A stretch of 64,000 nt of DNA from Aggregatibacter actinomycetemcomitans (GTDB lineage: Bacteria > Pseudomonadota > Gammaproteobacteria > Enterobacterales > Pasteurellaceae). A model generated the notes under the pieces. The model made no database searches. It saw nothing but the letters and a program-made list of their open reading frames with translations, and had not been told where the DNA came from. This document shows positions 43,695 through 52,905 of this stretch, piece by piece. Within the stretch, counting starts at the first letter, position 1. Each line of letters begins with the position of its first letter. Position numbers and translations under genes: made by a program. The DNA lies in the NCBI RefSeq assembly GCF_003130205.1, contig NZ_NRDF01000007.1, positions 53,374 to 117,373 of the forward strand. The letters run 5' to 3'.

Positions 43695-44558
43695 ATGATT
43701 TATAGCATGACGGCATTTGCCGCGTTAGAGATAAAAAAAGACTGGGGCAATGCGGTGTGGGAAATTCGCTCGGTGAATCAACGTTATCTGGAAACCTTTT
43801 TCCGCCTGCCGGAACAATTCCGCAGCTTAGAAAACACCCTGCGTGAAAGCCTGCGTCAAAAGCTCACCCGTGGCAAAATCGAATGTACATTGCGCATTGA
43901 TAACAAAAAACAAACCGCCGCCGAATTACATATTAATCAAGAATTTGCAAATCAAGTGCTGCAATCGCTGCAATGGTTGAAACAACAAGCGGGCGAGGGC
44001 GAGTTTAATTTAACCGATGTGCTGCGTTACCCGGGCGTGGTGGAAGTACCGGAGCAGGACGTAGATTTAATCAGTCAGGATTTATTGGCGGCGTTTGAAC
44101 AGGTAGTCGGCGAATTTATCGCCATGCGTCAGCGCGAAGGGGAAAAAATCCATACCTTACTGGAACAGCGCCTTGACGCTATCAACGCCGAGCAGCAAAA
44201 AGTGCGGTCAAAAATGCCGGAGATTTTACAATGGCAGCGCGAGCGTATGCTGCAACGCTTTGAAGAAATTCAACTGCAACCCGATCCGCAACGTTTGGAG
44301 CAGGAGCTGATTATGCTGGCACAACGCATTGATGTGGCGGAAGAGCTGGATCGGTTACAGTTACACGTGAAAGAAACCCAAAATATTTTGCGCAAAGGCG
44401 GCGCGGTGGGGCGCAAGCTGGATTTCATGATGCAGGAACTGAACCGCGAATCCAACACGCTGGCGTCCAAATCCATTAATGTGGAAGTCACCAATTCCGC
44501 CATTGAACTTAAAGTGTTAATTGAACAAATGCGCGAACAAATTCAAAATCTTGAGTAA
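43695..44558 (+). CDS. yicC: YicC-family endoribonuclease
   Basis: YicC/YloC-family proteins are endoribonucleases; E. coli YicC promotes decay of the sRNA RyhB. The 287-aa protein begins MIYSMTAFAALE and ends with the conserved KLDFMMQELNRESNTLASKS and ELKVLIEQMREQIQN. It is divergent from rph, as in E. coli. Confidence 0.92.
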   Translation: MIYSMTAFAALEIKKDWGNAVWEIRSVNQRYLETFFRLPEQFRSLENTLRESLRQKLTRGKIECTLRIDNKKQTAAELHINQEFANQVLQSLQWLKQQAGEGEFNLTDVLRYPGVVEVPEQDVDLISQDLLAAFEQVVGEFIAMRQREGEKIHTLLEQRLDAINAEQQKVRSKMPEILQWQRERMLQRFEEIQLQPDPQRLEQELIMLAQRIDVAEELDRLQLHVKETQNILRKGGAVGRKLDFMMQELNRESNTLASKSINVEVTNSAIELKVLIEQMREQIQNLE

Positions 44559-44585
44559 TTTATTGATATTTTTAAGGAAAGTACG

Positions 44586-45470
44586 ATGGCATATACACTT
44601 TTAACGGCACAACAGGACGACATCATCTGCCCGCTCGAACATTACACCCTCATTGAAATGAGGGGTGTGGATGCAGAAAAATATTTGCAGGGACAACTTA
44701 CCTGCGATGTGACAAAACTGGCGGTAGGCGAATCCACCCTCGCTGCCCATTGCGATCCGAAAGGCAAAATGAGCGCGCTGTTCCGCCTGATTCGGCAAGA
44801 CGAACAAACGTTTTATATGTTGCTGAAAAGCGAATTATTGCCGTCGGCATTGGATCAACTGAAAAAATATGCGGTGTTTTCCAAAGTCACTTTCACTCCG
44901 TTAGATTGGCAGATTATCGGCGTGGCAGGTGCGAAGGGCATCGAAAAGTGCGGTCGGATTTCCGCGCAAATTCGCGTCGAAGTGAACGACCGACAACCGC
45001 GTGTCATTTTGTTAAATCCGACCCGCTTATCCATCGAACCGACCGCCGAAACGAAAGCGTGGGATTTGTTGGATATACAGGACGGCGTACCCGGTTTGGC
45101 GGCGGCAACCCAACTACAATTCATTCCGCAGGCGTTAAATCTGCAAAGCATTGAACAGGCGATTTCCTTCCACAAAGGCTGTTACATCGGGCAGGAAACG
45201 GTGGCGCGCGCCAAATATCGCGGCGCCAACAAACGCGCCTTGTTTATCTTTGCGGCGCAAACGGAAAGCCTGCCGGACATCGGTTCCCCGTTGGAAATGG
45301 CGCTCGGCGACAACTGGCGCAGCACCGGCACCATCACAAGTGCGGTCAATTTTCACGGCGTTTTATGGTTGCAGGCGGTACTCAATACGCCGTTGGAAGA
45401 CGGTCAGGCATTCCGTTTGCCGGGTAGCCAAATGCCACTGGCATTACAACCTTTACCTTACGCTAAATGA
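44586..45470 (+). CDS. ygfZ: tRNA-modifying / Fe-S maintenance protein YgfZ
   Basis: YgfZ is a folate-binding protein needed for some Fe-S enzymes such as MiaB. The 294-aa protein has the family signature KGCYIGQE with its reactive Cys, in FHKGCYIGQETVARAKYRG, and MRGVDAEKYLQGQLTCDV near the N-terminus. The stop overlaps the start of the next, broken gene as ATGA. Confidence 0.93.
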   Translation: MAYTLLTAQQDDIICPLEHYTLIEMRGVDAEKYLQGQLTCDVTKLAVGESTLAAHCDPKGKMSALFRLIRQDEQTFYMLLKSELLPSALDQLKKYAVFSKVTFTPLDWQIIGVAGAKGIEKCGRISAQIRVEVNDRQPRVILLNPTRLSIEPTAETKAWDLLDIQDGVPGLAAATQLQFIPQALNLQSIEQAISFHKGCYIGQETVARAKYRGANKRALFIFAAQTESLPDIGSPLEMALGDNWRSTGTITSAVNFHGVLWLQAVLNTPLEDGQAFRLPGSQMPLALQPLPYAK

Positions 45471-45752
45471 AAGTCGGATTGGTATTAGAAGGCGGCGCCA
45501 TGCGCGGTATGTTCACCACGGGCAACATCGTCAACAAAGACTGCGCCTTTTATCAACCGCCTTTTGAATTGGATATATTCGATCAGGACGAATTCGCCCG
45601 CGCCGGCATCGACTTTAGTTGCTTTAGGGATGTTGGTATTTATCGTCGGCGGGGCGCTTCGGACAAATCGTTATCGGTTTCCCATCACAAAAAATCCACT
45701 GGAAACCGACCGCACTTTATGGTATAAAGCACGCCGTTATTTTGTTGTTTAA
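45467..45752 (+). pseudogene. Patatin-like phospholipase remnant, internally deleted
   Basis: The frame begins MKVGLVLEGGAMRGMFTTG, the oxyanion-hole start of bacterial patatin-like proteins (YjjU type). The GxSxG serine motif that should follow is missing. The frame jumps to FELDIFDQDEFARAGIDFS, resembling a later patatin segment. From about 45615 the other frame gives a hydrophobic segment ALGMLVFIVGGALRTNRY that may come from a different membrane protein. I infer at least one internal deletion and a fusion. Confidence 0.55.
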
Positions 45753-45799
45753 AAATAACGTTTAATTTTTAATCAAATTTACTAAAACACACACATATC

Positions 45800-45878
45800 A
45801 GTAAGGCTAAATCGGGGTGCCAAACGGTCGATTGGCTGGGTATGTGGAGGCTAAACCCCAAACAAAAGGAAAATTATT
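45800..45878 (+). promoter_or_regulatory. Structured rpsB leader
   Basis: The stem GGGGT (45814-45818) / ACCCC (45855-45859) encloses a hairpin GCCAA / TTGGC (45819-45836) just before the rpsB Shine-Dalgarno. Gammaproteobacterial rpsB leaders are known to fold and bind S2 for autoregulation; this one is a likely counterpart. Confidence 0.55.
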
Positions 45879-46601
45879 ATGGCACAAGTTTCTATGCGCG
45901 ATATGCTTCAGGCAGGCGTTCACTTCGGTCACCAAACCCGTTACTGGAACCCAAAAATGAAACCGTTTATTTTCGGACCACGCAACGGCGTTCACATCAT
46001 CAACCTTGAAAAAACCGTTCCAATGCTCAATGCAGCATTAGCCGAGTTAACCCGCATTGCAAGCAACAACGGCAAAGTGTTATTCGTTGGTACCAAACGC
46101 GCAGCGACCGATGCAGTTCAAGCAGCGGCATTAGAATGTCAACAATACTATGTAAATCACCGTTGGTTAGGCGGTATGTTGACCAACTGGAAAACAGTTC
46201 GTCAATCCATCAAACGCTTAAAAGATTTAGAAACCCAATCTCAAGACGGCACTTTTGACAAATTAACCAAAAAAGAGGCGTTAATGCGTAGCCGTGAGAT
46301 GGAAAAACTTGAATTAAGTCTTGGCGGTATCAAAGATATGGGCGGTTTGCCGGATGCGTTATTCGTTATCGGTGCGGATCACGAACATATCGCGGTTAAA
46401 GAAGCAAACAACTTGGGCATTCCTGTATTTGCTATCGTTGATACCAACTCCGATCCGGACGGCGTAGATTTCGTTATTCCTGGTAACGACGACGCAGCGC
46501 GCGCCATTCAACTTTACTTGGCTTCTGCGGTTGCAGCGATCAAAGAAGGTCGTGGTAACGAAGAAGCGGTTGCTGAAGAATTAGCGCAAGCCGCAGAATA
46601 A
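45879..46601 (+). CDS. rpsB: 30S ribosomal protein S2
   Basis: S2 is a large protein of the 30S head-body junction. The 240-aa protein starts [29 protein letters not shown] and carries [17 protein letters not shown] and [27 protein letters not shown]. tsf follows after an attenuator. Confidence 0.98.
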   Translation: MAQVSMRDMLQAGVHFGHQTRYWNPKMKPFIFGPRNGVHIINLEKTVPMLNAALAELTRIASNNGKVLFVGTKRAATDAVQAAALECQQYYVNHRWLGGMLTNWKTVRQSIKRLKDLETQSQDGTFDKLTKKEALMRSREMEKLELSLGGIKDMGGLPDALFVIGADHEHIAVKEANNLGIPVFAIVDTNSDPDGVDFVIPGNDDAARAIQLYLASAVAAIKEGRGNEEAVAEELAQAAE

Positions 46602-46657
46602 TTCAAGCGATTGCAATAAGGCGTAAGCCCTTATTAATCAGACAATTAATTGGTTAG

Positions 46658-46688
46658 CAGGGGGCTGAAACAGCTCCCTGTATTTTTT
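46658..46688 (+). terminator. Attenuator between rpsB and tsf
   Basis: CAGGGGGCTG-aaa-CAGCTCCCTG (10 bp, one G-U) is followed by TATTTTTT. Partial termination between rpsB and tsf is known in E. coli, and this hairpin would give the same effect. Confidence 0.8.
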
Positions 46689-46756
46689 GAGCTAAAAGTG
46701 CGGTCACAAAAAACAACGTTTTTTCCACCACACTTTAACCGACAGAGGATTTTAAA

Positions 46757-47605
46757 ATGGCTGAAATCACAGCATCATTAGTAAAAGAACTGCGTGAACG
46801 TACCGGCGCAGGCATGATGGAATGTAAAAAAGCATTAGTTGAAGCAAACGGCGACATCGAATTAGCCATCGACAACATGCGTAAATCCGGTCAAGCCAAA
46901 GCGGCGAAAAAAGCCGGTCGTGTTGCCGCTGAAGGTGTCATCATCGCACGCGTACAAAACGGTTTCGGTGTCGTGGTTGAATTAAACTGCGAAACCGACT
47001 TTGTGGCAAAAGATGCCGGCTTCTTAGGTTTAGCCAACGAAGTGGCAGACTACGCCGCAGCGCACAAAGGCGCATCTATCGAACAATTACAAGCGGAATT
47101 TGAAGAAAAACGTGCGGCATTAGTAGCAAAAATCGGCGAAAACATGACTATTCGCCGTGTGGCTTACATCGAAGGCGACGTAGTAGGTTCTTACTTACAC
47201 GGCGCGAAAATCGGTGTATTGGTTGCCGGTAAAGGCGCAGACGATGAGTTATTAAAACACATCGCTATGCACATCGCGGCAAGTCGTCCTGACTACGTTA
47301 ACCCAAGCGACGTTCCTGCCGGCGTGGTTGAACACGAACGCAACATCCAAGTGGATATTGCGATGCAATCCGGCAAACCACGTGAAATCGCAGAAAAAAT
47401 GGTTGAAGGCCGCATGAAGAAATTCACCGGTGAAGTGTCCTTAACCGGTCAACCGTTCGTGATGGATCCGTCTAAATCCGTTGGCGATTTATTAAAAGAA
47501 AAAGGTGCCGAAGTGTCTAACTTCATCCGTTTAGAAGTGGGCGAAGGTATCGAGAAAGTGGAAACCGACTTTGCGGCAGAAGTGGCGGCAATGTCTAAAG
47601 CTTAA
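46757..47605 (+). CDS. tsf: Elongation factor Ts
   Basis: EF-Ts exchanges GDP for GTP on EF-Tu. The 282-aa protein has the UBA-like N-terminus [19 protein letters not shown] and the EF-Tu-contacting CETDFVAKD, plus [18 protein letters not shown]. Confidence 0.98.
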   Translation: MAEITASLVKELRERTGAGMMECKKALVEANGDIELAIDNMRKSGQAKAAKKAGRVAAEGVIIARVQNGFGVVVELNCETDFVAKDAGFLGLANEVADYAAAHKGASIEQLQAEFEEKRAALVAKIGENMTIRRVAYIEGDVVGSYLHGAKIGVLVAGKGADDELLKHIAMHIAASRPDYVNPSDVPAGVVEHERNIQVDIAMQSGKPREIAEKMVEGRMKKFTGEVSLTGQPFVMDPSKSVGDLLKEKGAEVSNFIRLEVGEGIEKVETDFAAEVAAMSKA

Positions 47606-47620
47606 TTGATGATTTAAGCA

Positions 47621-47649
47621 AAAAAGCAGGTGTCAAAACCTGCTTTTTT
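47621..47649 (+). terminator. Terminator after tsf
   Basis: AAAAAGCAGGT-gtcaaa-ACCTGCTTTTT is an 11-bp stem ending in six T, 16 bases after the tsf stop. Confidence 0.9.
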
Positions 47650-47734
47650 ACTATCCGGCGTTTATCGAGTCTCACGCTCGCCCTATGGTTCAAGCATCCA
47701 CGCCTGGACCGATAAAACAGTGCAGGTATGAACA

Positions 47735-48047
47735 CCATAGTTGTTCGAAACATTGTAAATATTTACATAAAAAGAAAAAACTTGGCTCCCCTCGTTTACG
47801 GGGGGAGCCGGGCGAAGCTCTGAGGGGGGCAAAATCTCAATTTTTAAGCATGATCTTGTAAAACATCGAAATAAATTCCCCGCCCTTCAGGCACGTTATT
47901 CGCAAGCTCGGAAACTCACTTGCTCACCCCTTTGGGGTCGTTGGCAGAGCCAACGCTCAAAACGCATTGTGTTTTGTCCCCCGTAAACGGAGAAAGGCGA
48001 GATACTTTGAAATATCAATGTATTACAATGTTTCGAACATCTGTGGC
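47735..48047. mobile_element. MITE-like element with terminal inverted repeats
   Basis: The ends CCATAGTTGTTCGAAACATT... (47735-47758) and the reverse complement of 48023-48046 match at 22 of 24 positions, with a perfect 17-bp core. Exact 7-bp direct repeats ATGAACA stand at 47728-47734 and 48048-48054, as a target-site duplication would. The inside has no convincing gene but has a hairpin GGCTCCCC / GGGGAGCC (47784-47809) and a further inverted copy of CGTTTACGGGGG near 47979-47989. A related end occurs at 53584. Confidence 0.6.
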
Positions 48048-48197
48048 ATGAACATTCGCACTATCATAAACCGGTGCCGACAATTCCGTTATAGTTCATT
48101 TCCTTTTGTTCTAAAATCCCACGCAAAAATCCCACAAAGTGCGGTGTGAAATCTGCTAGAATAAGCGCAATTTTTTATCGGCGAAAAGGGCGGCATC

Positions 48198-48908
48198 ATC
48201 GAAAATTGGCAACGCGGTTTCGTGCTACATCGCAAATCTTACAGCGAAACCAGCTTACTGATCGATTTATTAACGGAAGATTTCGGGCGGATCAGCGTCT
48301 TGGCAAAAGGCGCACGGGCGAAACGTTCCATGTTAAAAGGTGTGTTGCAGCCTTTTACGCCGTTGTTGTTACGCTGGAGCGGACGCGGTGAGCTGAAAAT
48401 CCTGACCAAAGCGGAACCCGCCGCCATTGCGCTTCCGTTGCAAAATATCGCCTTATACAGCGGGTTTTATTTAAACGAGCTCATCTGTCGCGTGCTGGAG
48501 CCGGAAACCGCCTACCCGCAGCTGTTCCAACAATATTTGCAATGTTTAACCCAACTGGCGATGAACCAACAGCAAGTGGAACCCGCCCTGCGTACCTTTG
48601 AATTTCAGCTATTGCGCACCCTTGGTTACGGCATTAATTTCACCCATTGCGCCGGTTCGGGCAACGCGGTAGAAGCGGACATGACCTATCGTTACCGCGA
48701 AGAAAAAGGCTTTATCGCCTCCTTAATCAAAGATAATTTAACCTTTTACGGGCGCGAATTATTAGCGTTTGAACAAACCCGATTTGACGACCCGAGCATA
48801 TTACTGGCGGCAAAACGTTTCACGCGCATCGCCTTAAAACCTTATTTAGGCGACAAACCATTGAAAAGCCGGGAATTATTTACACAATACAGTCTATATT
48901 CAAAATAA
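48198..48908 (+). CDS. recO: DNA repair protein RecO
   Basis: RecO loads RecA on SSB-coated DNA with RecR. The protein is 228 aa from GTG 48222, but the conserved family N-terminus (W-Q-R-x-F-V-L-H) begins upstream: the frame reads [21 protein letters not shown] from 48198. No ATG, GTG or TTG is in frame before 48222; an AAGGG Shine-Dalgarno-like stretch lies 7 bases before ATC 48198. Translation may start at that ATC, or at GTG with eight residues lost. The zinc-like cysteines of some RecO proteins are absent. Confidence 0.85.
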   Translation: MENWQRGFVLHRKSYSETSLLIDLLTEDFGRISVLAKGARAKRSMLKGVLQPFTPLLLRWSGRGELKILTKAEPAAIALPLQNIALYSGFYLNELICRVLEPETAYPQLFQQYLQCLTQLAMNQQQVEPALRTFEFQLLRTLGYGINFTHCAGSGNAVEADMTYRYREEKGFIASLIKDNLTFYGRELLAFEQTRFDDPSILLAAKRFTRIALKPYLGDKPLKSRELFTQYSLYSK

Positions 48909-48909
48909 C

Positions 48910-50226
48910 ATGGCATTACTTTACAGCGGAACCAAACCGAACAAAACCACCGCCAATTTCACCGCACACATCCTTGATTTGGATTATCAAGGGCTGGGGG
49001 TGGCGAAAATGAACGGCAAAACCTGGTTTATTGAAAACGCGCTACCGCAGGAAAGCGTGGAAGTGCGTGTACTGGAAGAAAAACGCCAATACGGGCACGG
49101 CACGGCTCAACGCATTTTGCGCCCAAGCCTGCAACGCCAAACGCCGCCATGTACCTATTTCACACAATGCGGCGGCTGCCAAAATCAACATATTCCCATC
49201 GAATTACAACGTTCCGCCAAACAAAAGGCACTGATTCAGCGTCTTAGTCGTTTGCAATCCGAACCGATTCAGTTTATGCCGTTATTGCAGGGCGAACCCT
49301 GGCATTATCGCCGTCGGGTGCGGTTAAGTATCGGATTTGATAGCAAAACGCGCAAACTGCATATCGGTTTACGGCGCAAAAATGCCCAACAAATTATCCC
49401 GCTTGAACATTGCCCGGTGCTGGAACAACCGCTCAACGATTTACTGCCGAAACTGACTGCACTTTTTGCCCAATGGTCCGCCCCGCAACAACTTGGGCAC
49501 ATTGAACTGGTGGCAGCGGATAACGGCATCGCCATGCTGTTACGGCACATCAAAAACGTCGCCGAAAACGACCGCACTTTATTGCTGAAATTCGCCGAAC
49601 GGCACCGTCTTATGCTGTTCGTGCAAGCACAGGATGCCATTGAACATTGGCATGGCGGGCAACCTTTTTATCGTTTAGACGACGATTTGACATTGCAATT
49701 TGATATTCGTGATTTCATTCAAATTAACGCGGCGTTGAATCGTCAAATGATCAATACCGCGTTGGATTGGTTGGCGCTAAACGAACGGGATCATGTGCTG
49801 GATTTGTTCTGCGGCATGGGCAATTTCACCCTGCCGATCGCCCGTCGGGTAAAAAGTGCGGTGGGAATTGAAGGCGTTTCCGCGATGGTAGAAAAAGCCC
49901 GCAGAAATGCCGAACGAAACTGCTGTCACAATGTCCAATTCGATCAAGCAGATTTGGATAAATCTTTTGTCAATCAAGGCTGGGCGCAGCAACCTTTCAA
50001 TAAGATTCTGCTCGACCCGCCACGCACGGGAGCGGCATTTGCGTTAAATGCGCTCTGTCAATTACAGGCTGAAAATATCCTGTATGTTTCTTGCAATCCT
50101 GCAACGCTCGTGCGAGATACGGAAATCTTACGCAATGCAGGCTACCAACTGGATAAAGTCGCCATGATCGATATGTTCCCGCATACCGGTCATTTGGAAT
50201 CGATAAGTTTATTTCGGAAAAAATAA
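48910..50226 (+). CDS. rlmD: 23S rRNA m5U1939 methyltransferase RlmD (RumA)
   Basis: RlmD methylates U1939 of 23S rRNA. The 438-aa protein has an N-terminal TRAM domain, Fe-S cluster cysteines in CTYFTQCGGCQNQH, SAM-binding LDLFCGMGNFTLPIA, LDPPRTGA and the nucleophile Cys in ILYVSCNPATLVRD. It starts 1 base after recO and is followed by relA, as in other Pasteurellaceae. Confidence 0.95.
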   Translation: MALLYSGTKPNKTTANFTAHILDLDYQGLGVAKMNGKTWFIENALPQESVEVRVLEEKRQYGHGTAQRILRPSLQRQTPPCTYFTQCGGCQNQHIPIELQRSAKQKALIQRLSRLQSEPIQFMPLLQGEPWHYRRRVRLSIGFDSKTRKLHIGLRRKNAQQIIPLEHCPVLEQPLNDLLPKLTALFAQWSAPQQLGHIELVAADNGIAMLLRHIKNVAENDRTLLLKFAERHRLMLFVQAQDAIEHWHGGQPFYRLDDDLTLQFDIRDFIQINAALNRQMINTALDWLALNERDHVLDLFCGMGNFTLPIARRVKSAVGIEGVSAMVEKARRNAERNCCHNVQFDQADLDKSFVNQGWAQQPFNKILLDPPRTGAAFALNALCQLQAENILYVSCNPATLVRDTEILRNAGYQLDKVAMIDMFPHTGHLESISLFRKK

Positions 50227-50235
50227 GGATTCGCT

Positions 50236-52467
50236 ATGGTCGCTGTGAGAGGATCTCATTTATTAAATCCTAAAGATTTTGAGATTGAACAATGGTGCGC
50301 TAATTTAAATGCGGCGGACAGTATCAAAACCGGTCTCACCGCCTGCTGGCACTATTCGCAGCAAAAAATCGCACTGCGTGCCGAGCATCATGCGGAAGAG
50401 GCGCATTTGTTGTCCTTCGGTGTGGAAATGGTGGAAATTCTGCACAGTTTAAACATGGACGGCGACAGCCTGCTCACGGCGATGTTATTCCCGATTGTAA
50501 ATGATCAGCTGGTGGATCCGGCGCAAATTGAAGAAGATTTCGGCGCCAATATCAGCAAATTGGTGAAAGGTGTCATTGAGATGGACAACATTCGCCAGTT
50601 AAACGTCACCCACTCCGCCAGCAGTCTGCAAGTGGATAATGTGCGCCGTATGTTGCTTGCCATGGTGGATGATTTCCGTTGCGTCATTATCAAACTCGCC
50701 GAACGAATCGCCTTCCTGCGTGACGCGGTGGATAACGATTACACTGAAGAACAACGGGTGCTCGCCGCCAAAGAATGCGCCAATATTTACGCCCCGCTCG
50801 CCAATCGCCTCGGTATCGGACAACTCAAATGGGAGCTGGAAGACTACTGCTTCCGCTATCTGCACCCGGAACAATATCGCGCCATCGCCAAACTGCTGCA
50901 AGAACGCCGCATTGACCGCGAACAATATATCGCCGATTTTGTCGCCGAACTTACCGGCTATTTGCAGGAAAACATCAAGCAGGTGGAAGTGTACGGTCGC
51001 CCGAAACACATTTACAGCATTTGGTGCAAAATGCAGAAAAAACATCTGGAATTCAGTGAGTTATACGACGTTCGCGCAGTGCGCATTATCGTCCAGAAAT
51101 TGCAGGATTGTTACACCGCACTGGGCGTCGTACATACCCATTTCAAACACTTACCGAAAGAATTTGACGATTATGTCGCCAACCCGAAACCGAACGGTTA
51201 TCAATCCATTCATACCGTGGTGCTGGGCAAAGGCGGCAAGCCCATTGAGGTGCAAATCCGCACCCAGCAAATGCACGATGATGCGGAACTTGGCGTAGCG
51301 GCGCACTGGAAATATAAAGAAGGCGCCACCGCAGGGCGTTCCGGCTATGAAGAAAAAATCGCCTGGCTACGCAAACTGTTGGCGTGGCAGGACGATATTA
51401 CCGATTCCGGCGAAGTCATAGCGGAATTGCGCAGCCAAGTGTTTGATGACCGCGTGTATGTGTTTACGCCGAAAGGCGAAGTGGTGGATCTGCCCACCGG
51501 CTCCACGCCATTAGATTTCGCTTACGCCATTCACAGCGAAATCGGGCATCGTTGTATAGGCGCCAAAGTGGGCGGGCGCATTGTGCCTTTCACGTATCAA
51601 CTGCAAATGGGCGATCAGGTGGACATCATCACCCAGAAAAATCTGAACCCGAGTCGCGACTGGTTGAACCCGAATCTCGGCTTTACCCACACGGCGAAAT
51701 CCCGCGCGAAAATTCACGCGTGGTTCAAAAAACAGGATCGCGATAAAAACATTCCGGCAGGCAAAGAGCTGCTGGAAAGCGAGATCAACCGCTTAGGCAT
51801 CAGCTTAAAACAGGTGGAGCAACAGGCGCTGCCCCGTTACAACCTGAAAAACCTGGACGATTTATATGCCGGCATCGGCGGCGGTGATATTCGTATCAGC
51901 CCGCTGATTAACTTCCTGCAAAGCAAATTTATCAAAATCTCCGCACAGGAAGTGGACGAAGAAATTTTGCGCCATGTGAGCAACAAAAGTGCGGTCAATT
52001 CCCAGCAAAAATCCGAGCGCAAAGACTGCGTGATCGTGGAAGGCGTGGGCAACCTCATGCACCACATCGCCCGCTGCTGCCAACCGATTCCGGGCGACAG
52101 CATTGTGGGCTACATCACCATGGGACGCGGTATTTCCATTCACCGCTGCGACTGCGACCAATTCCTCGAATTGCAAGCCGCCCATCCGGAACGTGTGGTG
52201 GAATCCCGCTGGGGCGATAATTATTCCAGCGGCTTCCATCTCAATATTCGCATCGTGGCATCGGATCGTAACGGCTTGTTGCGCGACATCACCACCGTGC
52301 TGGCAAATGAAAAAATCAGCGTACTTGGCGTTTCTACCCACACGGACAGCAAGCGCCAAGTGGCAAATATCGATATGCAAATTGAACTGAATAACGTAGA
52401 AATGTTAAGTAAGATCCTGTCCCGGTTGGAAAAACTGGATGATGTCATCGAAGCCAAACGTCTCTAA
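50236..52467 (+). CDS. relA: (p)ppGpp synthetase I
   Basis: RelA senses uncharged tRNA on the ribosome and makes (p)ppGpp. The 743-aa protein (E. coli 744) has a degenerate N-terminal hydrolase domain lacking the HD pair (AMLFPIVNDQL instead), the synthetase domain with PNGYQSIHTVV and EVQIRTQQMHDDAE, a TGS domain, a zinc-finger region with CC and an ACT domain at the end. It is therefore synthetase-only. Confidence 0.97.
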   Translation: MVAVRGSHLLNPKDFEIEQWCANLNAADSIKTGLTACWHYSQQKIALRAEHHAEEAHLLSFGVEMVEILHSLNMDGDSLLTAMLFPIVNDQLVDPAQIEEDFGANISKLVKGVIEMDNIRQLNVTHSASSLQVDNVRRMLLAMVDDFRCVIIKLAERIAFLRDAVDNDYTEEQRVLAAKECANIYAPLANRLGIGQLKWELEDYCFRYLHPEQYRAIAKLLQERRIDREQYIADFVAELTGYLQENIKQVEVYGRPKHIYSIWCKMQKKHLEFSELYDVRAVRIIVQKLQDCYTALGVVHTHFKHLPKEFDDYVANPKPNGYQSIHTVVLGKGGKPIEVQIRTQQMHDDAELGVAAHWKYKEGATAGRSGYEEKIAWLRKLLAWQDDITDSGEVIAELRSQVFDDRVYVFTPKGEVVDLPTGSTPLDFAYAIHSEIGHRCIGAKVGGRIVPFTYQLQMGDQVDIITQKNLNPSRDWLNPNLGFTHTAKSRAKIHAWFKKQDRDKNIPAGKELLESEINRLGISLKQVEQQALPRYNLKNLDDLYAGIGGGDIRISPLINFLQSKFIKISAQEVDEEILRHVSNKSAVNSQQKSERKDCVIVEGVGNLMHHIARCCQPIPGDSIVGYITMGRGISIHRCDCDQFLELQAAHPERVVESRWGDNYSSGFHLNIRIVASDRNGLLRDITTVLANEKISVLGVSTHTDSKRQVANIDMQIELNNVEMLSKILSRLEKLDDVIEAKRL

Positions 52468-52496
52468 TAAAAACAACGAAAAACAAGGAAAATCAA

Positions 52497-52853
52497 ATGG
52501 ATAAAACCACGGGACTAACCCACTTAATTAAATCCACCCAATATTCCATGAAAGGCTTAAAAAGTGCGGTCAAATATGAAACCGCTTTTCGTCACGAGCT
52601 TTTTTGCTGCATTTTCATGATCCCGCTGGCGTTATGGCTCGGCGAAGATGCCATTGAACACGCCCTGATGCTGGGTTCCGTGTTGCTGGTGCTGGTGGTG
52701 GAACTGCTTAACAGCGCCATTGAAGCGGTGGTCGATCGCATCGGCACCGAACGCCACGAACTCGCCGGCCGCGCCAAAGATCAAGGCTCCGCCGCCGTAT
52801 TTGTCGCTTTGGTTATCGTCGTCGTCACCTGGGGATTGATGTTGTTTAATTAA
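52497..52853 (+). CDS. dgkA: Diacylglycerol kinase
   Basis: DgkA recycles diacylglycerol from MDO/LPS modification into phosphatidic acid. The 118-aa inner-membrane protein has three helices and the signature ELLNSAIEAVVDRIG with the catalytic Glu, plus E-A-F-R-H-E near the N-terminus. It lies 29 bases after relA. Confidence 0.95.
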   Translation: MDKTTGLTHLIKSTQYSMKGLKSAVKYETAFRHELFCCIFMIPLALWLGEDAIEHALMLGSVLLVLVVELLNSAIEAVVDRIGTERHELAGRAKDQGSAAVFVALVIVVVTWGLMLFN

Positions 52854-52905
52854 AAAAACGTCGGCAAAAACGACCGCACTTTTCGTCATCCATCGGGAGG
52901 AAAGC

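Noticed and set aside
47967..48149. 60-aa frame inside and beyond the MITE-like element
   Set aside because: It crosses the element's end and target repeat, is rich in Arg and Cys without pattern, and has no ribosome-binding site.
51862..52380. 172-aa minus-strand frame inside relA
   Set aside because: It is opposite the TGS-ACT part of relA, rich in His and Ala as expected from the antisense of that codon use, and lacks a ribosome-binding site.
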